From positions 1 through 11,023 of the forward strand of contig CAMLDR010000142.1 of the NCBI GenBank assembly GCA_946478775.1: a stretch of DNA of 11,023 nucleotides. The letters run 5' to 3'. The stretch is from an uncultured Flavobacteriales bacterium. Its GTDB lineage: Bacteria; Bacteroidota; Bacteroidia; Flavobacteriales; Crocinitomicaceae. The translations under genes were made by a program, and so were the position numbers. This document shows positions 1-6,114 of this stretch, in pieces (the stretch's first letter is position 1; the number at the start of each line of letters is the position of its first letter). Under the pieces are notes generated by a model. The model ran no database searches. It saw only the letters and a list, made by a program, of their open reading frames with translations, and was not told the DNA's origin.

Positions 1-44
1 GCTATTTTTTCAACGAATAAGATGTTGAAAGATTGTTTGAAAGT

Positions 45-356
45 TTACAAATCCTCAAAGTGAACGTCACCCGCATAAGAAGAATTTGAACTTTCTCCGT
101 TATTCAGTTCGTTGGCTTTATTCATTACTTCCAATAAGGTTTCTGAGAATTTATCAAAATCCTCCTTGTAAAGGAATACTTTGTGTTTCTGAAAAACTTC
201 TTTTCCGTTGATGTTTACCTTCTTACTTTCTGTAACGGTAATGTAGTGGTCCTGGCCTTTTGTAGCTTTTATATCAAAAAAGTAAGTGCGTTTGCCGGCT
301 TTGACAATTTTAGTAAAGACTTCTCGCTGAGAGTCGTAATCGAGTTCGTTTTGCAT
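45..356 (-). CDS. PUR-alpha-like nucleic-acid-binding protein (DUF3276 family)
   Basis: A 103-residue soluble protein that I recognise as the DUF3276/PUR family common in Bacteroidota; the characterised spirochaete relative is Borrelia BpuR, which binds DNA and RNA. The sequence shows one compact beta-beta-beta-beta-alpha repeat. Residues 12-40 contain the strands VFTKIVKAGKRTYFFDIKAT and YITVTESKK, residues 53-64 contain FQKHKVFLYKED, and a helix runs from about 66 to 84. A polar tail rich in Asn, Ser and Glu closes the protein. There is no signal peptide or membrane segment, so it should act in the cytoplasm, probably as a dimer on single-stranded nucleic acid (family knowledge). ATG 356 is the only sensible start, about 25 bases below a promoter-like box, so the gene is probably transcribed separately from the gene at 429-1550. 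Its precise target is unknown. Confidence 0.88.
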   Translation of the reverse strand: MQNELDYDSQREVFTKIVKAGKRTYFFDIKATKGQDHYITVTESKKVNINGKEVFQKHKVFLYKEDFDKFSETLLEVMNKANELNNGESSNSSYAGDVHFEDL

Positions 357-380
357 AGTTCATTAAGGGTTGCAGCAAAA

Positions 381-411
381 CAAATATTCATTTTTATTTA
401 TTGAAATACAA
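381..411 (-). promoter_or_regulatory. Probable promoter of the PUR-alpha-like gene
   Basis: Read on the minus strand, AATATTTG (388-381) matches the Bacteroidota -7 box TAnnTTTG at all but the first base. A TTG at 411-409 lies 20 bases upstream, which is the usual spacing for the -33 element. The expected transcription start near 376 gives a leader of about 20 bases before ATG 356. Confidence 0.5.
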
Positions 412-428
412 GATTTTGAGAGAGAAAT

Positions 429-1550
429 TTACTTTTTAGGTTTTCTTTTCTTGCCGGAATTCAAAGTTGAAGCAGGCTCTTTTTCTTTTTTATGTTTCTT
501 TTTGGCTTCATAAATCTGAAGTGCGGTCATGTTCTTTTTATCCACTTTAACCGGTTTTTTTTCTTCTTCAGTGGTGTTCAAAGCTTCTGAATCGGGCAGA
601 ACAGCTACATGCACGTCGTTTGCAGAGCCTTTACCTTCACCTGTCGGGTCAACCCATTTCCCCGGTGTAGTGGAAGTGGTAACTTCTCCGTTTCGGTCAT
701 CCACTGAAGCAACTGAAACAGAAGCGTCTTTTTTGTTAATGCCGATTACATCTTCTTTTAACACCCAGCGGTTATTATCCAGGATAAATGCATCGTAAGA
801 CATATCCGGAACGTAGAACTCATAAAACCCAACCATTGTGGGGGTCTCAGGCATTAAATGGTCGAAAATAATCCGTTTGTACTCCGGTTCGTAGCGTAAT
901 GACATGACTGAACGCTCCGAATGCTCAAAAAACAGACGCTTAACCGTTGTGCTTCCTGACTTAAACAGGGGATAGCCCAGTTTTAAACTGTTCCCTGAAA
1001 ATGCGATTACGTCGATCAGCTTGGTATTGCTCATGCGCGAGCCGCCGTCCCAACCCAAAACTGTGTAGTATACTTTATTGGCTTTTTCAACCGGGATAAT
1101 CTGGTAATACAAAGCGCCATACCACATATCAGCCTCCAGTGTTTCTTCCGGTTTGGCCGTCAGCAGAAAGGATTTATCGATCAACTCGATCACTTTGTGC
1201 TTCGTATCTTTTAATGAATTCCGGTGAATGACGTAGGCATAGTATTTTTGTGTTCCGTCGTCTTGTTCTACATTCCAGTTTACAATTCGGACCAATCTAT
1301 CCGGGCTGTCGATAATTCCCAGTGTTCTGAGTTTCGTGAATGTCAAATCAAAAACAGTAGGCTCATGAAGTGTTTGGTCGATCAGTTTTTTGAATTGTTT
1401 GTTCCAGTTTTCTTTACCTGCATTGTCTTTTGCTCCACGCATGGAATCAAGTAGGACAGCCAGTTCGCTCTCTCTGGAATAAACGTCAAATTGCCCCCGG
1501 GATTGGAGACTGACAAGAAACGTAAGTATTAAACCAAATGAAACTTTCAT
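429..1550 (-). CDS. Exported protein of unknown function with charged C-terminal tail
   Basis: A 373-residue protein that I recognise only as resembling uncharacterised Bacteroidota exported proteins. Residues 1-20 form a Sec signal peptide (hydrophobic VSFGLILTFLVSLQS, probable cleavage after Arg-Gly-Gln). Residues 21-270 are a folded domain with many aromatics and alternating strands; conspicuous stretches are WYGALYYQIIP near 143, YYTVLGWDGG near 161 and FYEFYVPDMSYDAFILD near 243. No Cys or recognisable catalytic motif stands out. After about residue 272 the sequence becomes low in complexity: an acidic Ser/Thr/Gly linker, then a strongly basic tail (KKKHKKEKEP and a final GKKRKPKK). It lies 56 bases downstream of the ferredoxin gene on the same strand, so read-through is possible, though a weak box of its own is visible. 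The location is probably periplasmic or on the inner face of the outer membrane; the function is unknown. Confidence 0.8.
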   Translation of the reverse strand: MKVSFGLILTFLVSLQSRGQFDVYSRESELAVLLDSMRGAKDNAGKENWNKQFKKLIDQTLHEPTVFDLTFTKLRTLGIIDSPDRLVRIVNWNVEQDDGTQKYYAYVIHRNSLKDTKHKVIELIDKSFLLTAKPEETLEADMWYGALYYQIIPVEKANKVYYTVLGWDGGSRMSNTKLIDVIAFSGNSLKLGYPLFKSGSTTVKRLFFEHSERSVMSLRYEPEYKRIIFDHLMPETPTMVGFYEFYVPDMSYDAFILDNNRWVLKEDVIGINKKDASVSVASVDDRNGEVTTSTTPGKWVDPTGEGKGSANDVHVAVLPDSEALNTTEEEKKPVKVDKKNMTALQIYEAKKKHKKEKEPASTLNSGKKRKPKK

Positions 1551-1565
1551 AACACTAGAACGCTA

Positions 1566-1573
1566 AAAAAGTA
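1566..1573 (-). promoter_or_regulatory. Weak candidate -7 box for the exported-protein gene
   Basis: On the minus strand TACTTTTT matches TAnnTTTG at all but the last base and would give a leader of roughly 10-15 bases before ATG 1550. No TTG lies at the right distance upstream. It may not be used if this gene is read through from the ferredoxin gene. Confidence 0.22.
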
Positions 1574-1606
1574 AATGTGTTACAATTTAAGGATGTCCCG
1601 TCACTT

Positions 1607-1954
1607 TTACAAGTGCATGAAATCCTTTTTCGCAAGCAATTCGTCTTCGCTCTCACGGAACTCAGGATCGTCGACACAGCAATCAACCGGGCAAACCGCA
1701 GCGCATTGAGGTTCATCGTGGAAGCCAACACATTCGGTGCATTTATCTGTCACGATGTAATAAACATCCATATCTTTCGGTTCAAAATTATCATCTGCCT
1801 GAACCTCCTCGCCATTCAATGTTGTAATCAATCCTTTTAATGACGTGCCGTCCGCATAAGTCCACTCAGCACCACCTTCATAGATCGCGTTGTTTGGACA
1901 TTCCGGTTCGCATGCACCGCAATTGATGCATTCGTCTGTAATCATGATTGCCAT
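1607..1954 (-). CDS. 2[4Fe-4S] ferredoxin, extended form
   Basis: A 115-residue dicluster ferredoxin, a small cytoplasmic electron carrier. The first cluster motif is CINCGACEPECP (Cys9, 12, 15, 19). The second has Cys72, Cys75, Cys84 and Cys88-Pro, followed by Cys92 and Cys93. The eight-residue loop between Cys75 and Cys84 matches the Allochromatium (Alvin)-type ferredoxins, whose clusters have very low potentials. About 50 residues separate the two motifs, longer than in the small ferredoxins. The C-terminal 20 residues are acidic and then helical. The frame is open for 13 more codons upstream to ATG 1993, but a perfect -7 box (1972-1979) lies inside that extension, and homology begins at MAIMITDECINCG, so I chose ATG 1954. 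The gene is divergent from an acyl-CoA reductase, which suggests, without proving, a shared redox role. Confidence 0.93.
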   Translation of the reverse strand: MAIMITDECINCGACEPECPNNAIYEGGAEWTYADGTSLKGLITTLNGEEVQADDNFEPKDMDVYYIVTDKCTECVGFHDEPQCAAVCPVDCCVDDPEFRESEDELLAKKDFMHL

Positions 1955-1971
1955 AAGAGACTTTTTTTGTG

Positions 1972-1979
1972 CAAATATA
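1972..1979 (-). promoter_or_regulatory. -7 promoter box of the ferredoxin gene
   Basis: Read on the minus strand the bases are TATATTTG, an exact match to the Bacteroidota -7 consensus TAnnTTTG. Transcription should begin near 1967, leaving a leader of about 12 bases before ATG 1954. No clear -33 TTG is seen at 17-23 bases. The box rules out the longer ferredoxin start at 1993. Confidence 0.6.
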
Positions 1980-2001
1980 CGGAGGTCTCCCATTTAAACG
2001 C

Positions 2002-2013
2002 TGAAATATTTCA
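2002..2013. promoter_or_regulatory. Perfect 12-bp palindrome, possible operator
   Basis: TGAAATATTTCA reads the same on both strands. It lies between the two divergent starts, 22 bases upstream of the ferredoxin -7 box and 30 bases upstream of the candidate reductase box, so a bound dimeric regulator could affect both genes. The A/T-rich background makes a chance palindrome possible. Confidence 0.35.
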
Positions 2014-2043
2014 AAAAAATAATGGTTTTACCTGAAGAGGAAT

Positions 2044-2051
2044 TAATTTTA
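2044..2051 (+). promoter_or_regulatory. Candidate -7 box of the acyl-CoA reductase gene
   Basis: TAATTTTA matches TAnnTTTG except for the final base; the identical octamer sits upstream of proS at 8577-8584. It ends only four bases before the GTG start at 2056, so if it is used the messenger would be leaderless or nearly so. No -33 TTG is seen at the usual distance. Confidence 0.35.
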
Positions 2052-2055
2052 CGGA

Positions 2056-3102
2056 GTGGAAAAAAAAGCAATCATACAAGTTTTTGGTCAACTTGGAAAA
2101 GCACTAAGTGCATTTACGCATAATGAGCAATGGCCCGGTTACGAATCCGGATTAACAGAAGAGGAGTTTCAAAGCTTTCAGCGTTTAATCAATAAAGAAG
2201 TTCAGATTAATCCCTGGTTTACAAAAGAAAACTGTATAAAAGCTTTAAATGGAATTGTTCATTTAATTGAAAAAGAGTCACTTGAATCATTTTCGGACAG
2301 CTATCAATTTACTCAAAAACCAAAAACTGTTGCTTTGATCATGGCGGGAAATCTTCCTTTTGTAGGATTTCATGACCTGCTTTGCGTTTTAATTACAGGA
2401 AACAAAGCACTCTGCAAATTGAGCAGTTCCGATTCGCGCATCCCTGCGAAACTGATTGAATGGATGCTTGAATGGAATCCGGAATTGAAAGACCGGATTC
2501 AGGTTTCATTGGGACCGATCAAAAATTACAATGCGGTTATTGCTACCGGAAGCAACAATTCCATTGCTCAGTTCGAAAACTATTTCGGACATGTTCCACA
2601 TTTGTTCCGAAAGAACAGGACTTCAATAGCGTTGCTGGACGGATCGGAAACCGATGAAGAACTTTCCGGGTTGGCATCCGATTGCTTTGATTTTTTCGGG
2701 ATGGGCTGCCGCAACGTTTCAAAATTGTATTTACCTGCAGGATTTAGCCTGAACCGCATTTTTGAGAATTTCCTGGGCCAGGCCCATTTGATCCAGCACC
2801 ATAAATACGGAAATAATTACGATTACAACCGGACGATATTCTTGATGAATCAAATCCCATTCTTAGATAATAATGTGTTTATGTTGAAAGAAGATGAGGG
2901 GATTCATGCACCGCTGTCGGTCATCTATTATGAGTTCTACGAAGAAAAAGAGTTGATCCTGAATAAATTAAACAGCATGAAAGAAGAACTTCAGGCCATT
3001 GTCGGACATGATTTCATTCCTTTTGGCAAAGCCCAGGCTCCGGACATTACCGATTTCGCTGACGGAGTAGATACCTGTAAGTGGTTGAATTCATTGATAT
3101 AG
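2056..3102 (+). CDS. Acyl-CoA reductase (LuxC-like)
   Basis: A 348-residue member of the LuxC/acyl-CoA reductase family, which reduces fatty acyl-CoA to the aldehyde with NADPH through a Cys thioester; related to aldehyde dehydrogenases. Visible marks are a nucleotide-binding region (LIMAGNLPFVGFHD, residues 95-107, then KLSSSDSRIP at 121-130), VIATGSNNSI (161-170), FRKNRTSIALLDG (184-196), the presumed catalytic Cys218 in FFGMGCRNVSKLYLP, and a C-terminal FGKAQAPDITDF block (323-334). Length and motifs are complete. The start is GTG 2056: a stop lies in frame at 2044-2046, no in-frame ATG follows for a long way, and the first residues (EKKAIIQVFGQLGKALSAF) are the family's usual helical N-terminus. 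The protein is soluble and cytoplasmic. It is divergent from the ferredoxin gene, a pairing I have seen in other Bacteroidota. No lux genes are nearby, so the physiological aldehyde product is unknown. Confidence 0.9.
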   Translation: MEKKAIIQVFGQLGKALSAFTHNEQWPGYESGLTEEEFQSFQRLINKEVQINPWFTKENCIKALNGIVHLIEKESLESFSDSYQFTQKPKTVALIMAGNLPFVGFHDLLCVLITGNKALCKLSSSDSRIPAKLIEWMLEWNPELKDRIQVSLGPIKNYNAVIATGSNNSIAQFENYFGHVPHLFRKNRTSIALLDGSETDEELSGLASDCFDFFGMGCRNVSKLYLPAGFSLNRIFENFLGQAHLIQHHKYGNNYDYNRTIFLMNQIPFLDNNVFMLKEDEGIHAPLSVIYYEFYEEKELILNKLNSMKEELQAIVGHDFIPFGKAQAPDITDFADGVDTCKWLNSLI

Positions 3103-3106
3103 CTAG

Positions 3107-3167
3107 CTTCGACGACGCTCAGCCACCTATAAATCAACAAATGAAAGGACACTGAGCGTAGTCGAAG
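3107..3167. repeat. Dispersed inverted repeat, copy A
   Basis: Left arm CTTCGACGACGCTCAG (3107-3122) and right arm CTGAGCGTAGTCGAAG (3152-3167) are inverted copies with 15 of 16 bases pairing, around a 29-base centre. Arms of this type occur in many copies in Bacteroidota genomes (general knowledge). The element begins five bases after the acyl-CoA reductase stop codon, so it could fold at the 3' end of that message, but no T-run follows and I do not call it an intrinsic terminator. Confidence 0.75.
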
Positions 3168-3176
3168 TACCCTTTA

Positions 3177-3197
3177 AACTTCTGCTAAAGCAGAGTT
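3177..3197. repeat. Small hairpin around TGCTAAAGCA
   Basis: AACTTCTGCT and AGCAGAGTT pair over nine bases with one bulged T and a two-base loop. It lies ten bases after inverted repeat A. The core TGCTAAAGC recurs at 4373-4381 beside the second inverted repeat, which suggests a second dispersed family rather than a site specific to this gene. A short T/A stretch follows but is too weak to call a terminator. Confidence 0.45.
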
Positions 3198-3245
3198 ATT
3201 AACAATCAACTTCAAAGTTTTCAACAATTTTTGTAACCAAGTTCG

Positions 3246-3253
3246 TACTTTTG
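3246..3253 (+). promoter_or_regulatory. -7 promoter box of the glucosaminidase gene
   Basis: TACTTTTG is an exact match to TAnnTTTG. The predicted transcription start near 3258 leaves a leader of about 16 bases before ATG 3274. The nearest upstream TTG (3231-3233) is only 12 bases away, so the -33 element is unclear. Confidence 0.55.
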
Positions 3254-3273
3254 CGTATTCTGAAAAGAATTCA

Positions 3274-4281
3274 ATGCCTTTTAATATGATGAAAAGCTTA
3301 GCAATTGTAGGATTTGGGATTTCTTTTTGCTCTTTTGGAGGACAAAGCCCGACGAAAATGACTCAATCGGATTACGTTTCTATGTGGTCCAATGTTGCTG
3401 TTGAACATATGCTGACTTACCGTATTCCGGCAAGTATCACACTTGCTCAGGGACTATTGGAAAGTGGAAATGGGAATTCACCGCTTGCAACCGAGGCCAA
3501 TAATCACTTTGGGATCAAATGCAGCGACTGGACCGGTGAGAAGATTTATTTTGATGACGATGCAAAAGGAGAGTGCTTCAGAAAGTATCCGTCTGCAACA
3601 GAATCGTACAATGATCACAGTTTGTTCCTGACAAAAAAACCGCGTTATGCAGGTTTATTTCAATTCCCTGTTGATGATTACAAATCGTGGGCAAAAGGAT
3701 TGAAAAAAGCAGGTTATGCTACTCATCCCGAATATGCCGAAAAATTAATCGATCTGATTGAGCGTTTGAAATTGTATGAATACGATGATAAAACAGCTCC
3801 TGAAAACAAAGGAACTGAATTATTGGCGAACAATGCAAAAGCAGGTTCAGGAATCCCGTCAAAGACAAAAGAGTCGGCGGTAAATAAATCGGTTTCTTCC
3901 ATGAAGATTGACGAATCCTGCTTGAAGTACCAAACTCACATCGCCAAAGAAAATAAAAACGATGTAAAATTCATTATTGCCAAAAAAGGGGATACTTATT
4001 ATAAAATAGCTAAGGAATTTAACCTCGCCATGTGGCAAATGTATAAGTACAATAATTTTGTAGATAAAAAAGACATGCTTGAAGCCGGAGATATCGTTTA
4101 TATCGAGCCTAAAAGAAGCCGTGCAAGAAGCAAGGGAGCAACTTATGTTGCTGCTAAAGAGATTACATTGATAGAAATCTCCCAGTCTGAAGGGATCAAA
4201 TTGAAGAGTTTGGTAAAGATGAACGGGTATACATCTGAAAAAGTTACTGTCCAAAAAGGACAAAAGATCCTTCTTCGTTAG
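3274..4281 (+). CDS. Exported glucosaminidase with two C-terminal LysM repeats
   Basis: A 335-residue cell-wall hydrolase. Residues 1-24 form a signal peptide (MMKSLAIVGFGISFCSFGGQ) with no canonical lipobox. Residues 30-170 are a FlgJ/GH73-like N-acetylglucosaminidase domain, which cuts the glycan strands of peptidoglycan. It shows ASITLAQGLLESGNG with the likely catalytic Glu63, NNHFGIKC (77-83), the FRKYPSATESYNDHSLFL block (102-119) and GYATHPEYAEKLIDLI (147-162). A polar linker of about 60 residues follows. The first LysM lies at about 233-278 (AKKGDTYYKIAKEFNL, then LEAGDIVYIEP). A second, more divergent LysM is at about 290-335 and ends in VQKGQKILLR. LysM modules bind peptidoglycan GlcNAc, so the protein should act in the periplasm during wall growth or separation. 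ATG 3274 is preferred, but ATG 3286 or 3289 would also leave an intact signal peptide. It is a single-gene unit with its own promoter and terminator. Confidence 0.92.
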   Translation: MPFNMMKSLAIVGFGISFCSFGGQSPTKMTQSDYVSMWSNVAVEHMLTYRIPASITLAQGLLESGNGNSPLATEANNHFGIKCSDWTGEKIYFDDDAKGECFRKYPSATESYNDHSLFLTKKPRYAGLFQFPVDDYKSWAKGLKKAGYATHPEYAEKLIDLIERLKLYEYDDKTAPENKGTELLANNAKAGSGIPSKTKESAVNKSVSSMKIDESCLKYQTHIAKENKNDVKFIIAKKGDTYYKIAKEFNLAMWQMYKYNNFVDKKDMLEAGDIVYIEPKRSRARSKGATYVAAKEITLIEISQSEGIKLKSLVKMNGYTSEKVTVQKGQKILLR

Positions 4282-4314
4282 TAATCTGCGTTGAAGTTTA
4301 TTGTTGTTGTTTGT

Positions 4315-4342
4315 AAAAGGTTGCGTTATGCAACCTTTTTTT
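4315..4342 (+). terminator. Intrinsic terminator after the glucosaminidase gene
   Basis: AAAAGGTTGC (4315-4324) and GCAACCTTTT (4330-4339) form a perfect 10-bp stem with a five-base loop GTTAT, and the T-run extends to 4342. It lies 33 bases after the stop codon at 4281. Confidence 0.9.
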
Positions 4343-4358
4343 ATTTGAGTGAGTTCAA

Positions 4359-4460
4359 CTTCGCTGCGCCTATGCTAAAGCTACAGCGGAAGCATTCAGT
4401 CACCTTTTTCGTGATATTATTTATCTTCAACAATGGCAAAGAAGCTTAGTGTAGTCGAAG
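4359..4460. repeat. Degenerate dispersed inverted repeat, copy B, with a nested hairpin
   Basis: The right arm CTTAGTGTAGTCGAAG (4445-4460) matches copy A's right arm at 14 of 16 bases. The left part CAGTCACCT (4397-4405) matches CAGCCACCT of copy A, and TCAACAA occurs in the centre of both copies. The outer left arm seems to start as CTTCGCTGCGC (4359-4369) and to be interrupted by about 25 bases containing TATGCTAAAGC before TCAGTCACC resumes. CTTCGCTG (4359-4366) also pairs with CAGCGGAAG (4384-4392) with one bulge. Together with the terminator and the promoter this accounts for the 300-base stretch 4282-4581; I see no gene there. Confidence 0.5.
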
Positions 4461-4558
4461 TTTAGGATTTCAATATCAAATCACCTAATCATCTTTAATT
4501 CATTACCTCACAGAAGGTGAATTGTTTTAAAAAAAATAGTAGGATTAAAAGATTTTGT

Positions 4559-4566
4559 TAAATTTG
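4559..4566 (+). promoter_or_regulatory. -7 promoter box of the helical-repeat protein gene
   Basis: TAAATTTG is an exact match to TAnnTTTG. Transcription should start near 4571, about 11 bases before ATG 4582. The box lies inside a possible TTG-initiated extension of the reading frame (4555), which it argues against. No TTG is found at -33 spacing. Confidence 0.55.
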
Positions 4567-4581
4567 AGAAACTCCTGTGTT

Positions 4582-6114
4582 ATGAAACCCTCAAACGAAC
4601 TGTATAAGTTAATCAAGTCGTTGACAAAATCTGAGAAGCGTTTTTTTAAGCTTTCTTCCGCACTGCAATCCGGTGAGAAAAACTACCTGAAGATTTTTGA
4701 TTTCATTGAAAAACAAGGTGCATATAAGGAAGAGGACTTGAAGGAATTCTTTCAAAATGAGACCTTTGTAAAGCATTTGCCTTCGGAGAAAAATCACTTA
4801 TACCGCCTGATATTAAAGAGTCTTCGGGTTTATTATTCGGAGCAGTCAGCTTCCAGTATTCTAAAACAGGAGTTGAAAAACGTAGAGATCCTTTACAACA
4901 AAGCGCTTTATAAAGAGTGTGAAAAGTTTGTGCAGCGGGCAAAAAGCCTGGCAGTTGAACACGAAGAGTTTTACTATTGGTACGAACTGATATCCTGGGA
5001 GAAAAAACTACTGGAAGCCGCTTACGAAGATGGTGAGTTTTCAAGAAACCTGGATGATATTATCGAAGAAGAAGAGTCTGTAATCGCAAAACTGAGAAAT
5101 CTCGCAGAATATCAGGTGATTTACTCAAAGATTAATTTAATATTCCGTTCGGGAGGTTTTACACGAAACGAAGAAGAACGCAAGATCGTAGAAGATATCT
5201 CAGATTATCATTTAATCAAAGGCAAAAATACAGCGCTTTCCACCAGGGCATCTTCCATGTGTTATTACATCAAGGGATTGTGTGCTGCAACCAATCGAAA
5301 TTACGAGGACAGCTTCCAGTTTTTTAATCGAACGAAAGATATCCTGGATAATAATCCGTTGATTAAAGAGGATCTGGGACAACGTTATATCATGACGCTT
5401 TCTCATCTGTTGAGATGTTACATTGACAACAAGCAATTCAAAGAAGCAACAAATGTCATTCATGAGATCCGCGCTTTGGAAGGTGGGAAAGGATTTAACT
5501 CCATGGATTTATCCCTGCGCATCTTTACCATTTCCTACAACGGAGAGTTCGCTTTGAATCATGCCATAGGGAATTTCGAAGCATCGGCAAAACTGGCTGA
5601 TGAAGTTAGGGGAAGACTGCGTGATTTGGACGATAAAGTTTCGAAAGAGCAGAATATTTTATTCAGCTACAACCAGGCGTATACTTATTTTGGGATAGGG
5701 GACTACAAAAAAGCTTTATCCACCCTGAATGAGGTGCTAAACGATAATGAACAGCGTTTGAGACAGGATATTTACAGCTTTGCACGGATCTTCAACCTGA
5801 TTATCCACCTGGAACTGGAAAATTTTGATTTCCTGGAATACGTTATAAAATCTACCAATCGTTACCTGAGTAAGCATGATCGAGATTATGAAATAGAAAA
5901 TGTAGTGATCAAGCATTTGAGGAAACTGGCAAAGAGCATGAACGTCACTCAGCGCAACGAGATTCTTTCCAAAATGAAGCTTGAGGTGGCAGAATTAATG
6001 AAGGACCAGCAAGAACGGGTAATTCTTGATTATTTCCATCTTCCTGCATGGATCAATTCAAAGTTGGATAAAGTAGATTTCTCAAAGGCAATCAAAGACT
6101 ATAATCACTTATAA
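4582..6114 (+). CDS. Large helical TPR-like protein of unknown function
   Basis: A 510-residue, almost entirely alpha-helical soluble protein with no signal peptide or membrane segment. It resembles an uncharacterised family that I associate with Bacteroidota. The N-terminal 80 residues are highly charged and contain KLIKSLTKSEKRFFKL (about 10-25) and HLYRLILKSLRVYY (about 72-85), which look like a conserved N-terminal domain. The rest is a series of helix pairs with TPR-like spacing; the clearest is YNQAYTYFGIGDYKKALSTL (about 363-382), and others are near 98-125, 240-258 and 270-300. Such repeats normally bind partner proteins, so a scaffold or regulatory role is possible, but nothing in the sequence gives a catalytic function. 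The start at ATG 4582 is chosen over TTG 4555 because a perfect -7 box spans 4559-4566. The last 10 bases overlap the convergent porin gene, leaving no room for a terminator between them. Confidence 0.85.
   Translation: MKPSNELYKLIKSLTKSEKRFFKLSSALQSGEKNYLKIFDFIEKQGAYKEEDLKEFFQNETFVKHLPSEKNHLYRLILKSLRVYYSEQSASSILKQELKNVEILYNKALYKECEKFVQRAKSLAVEHEEFYYWYELISWEKKLLEAAYEDGEFSRNLDDIIEEEESVIAKLRNLAEYQVIYSKINLIFRSGGFTRNEEERKIVEDISDYHLIKGKNTALSTRASSMCYYIKGLCAATNRNYEDSFQFFNRTKDILDNNPLIKEDLGQRYIMTLSHLLRCYIDNKQFKEATNVIHEIRALEGGKGFNSMDLSLRIFTISYNGEFALNHAIGNFEASAKLADEVRGRLRDLDDKVSKEQNILFSYNQAYTYFGIGDYKKALSTLNEVLNDNEQRLRQDIYSFARIFNLIIHLELENFDFLEYVIKSTNRYLSKHDRDYEIENVVIKHLRKLAKSMNVTQRNEILSKMKLEVAELMKDQQERVILDYFHLPAWINSKLDKVDFSKAIKDYNHL

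Noticed and set aside
8..30. Perfect 7-bp inverted repeat TTTCAAC/GTTGAAA with a 9-base loop downstream of the PUR-alpha-like gene
   Set aside because: No T-run follows the stem on either strand, and the stem is A/T-rich, so it is not a convincing terminator.
1955..1993. Thirteen-codon N-terminal extension of the ferredoxin beginning MGDLRIFAQ
   Set aside because: A perfect -7 promoter box lies inside it, and the ferredoxin motif begins right after ATG 1954.
4555..4581. TTG start giving nine extra residues on the helical-repeat protein
   Set aside because: The exact TAAATTTG box at 4559-4566 falls inside it, so this part is probably not transcribed as coding sequence.
4703..5044. Minus-strand open frame of 113 codons opposite the helical-repeat gene
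   Set aside because: Its composition is incoherent, it has no promoter, and it lies wholly within a well-supported gene on the other strand.
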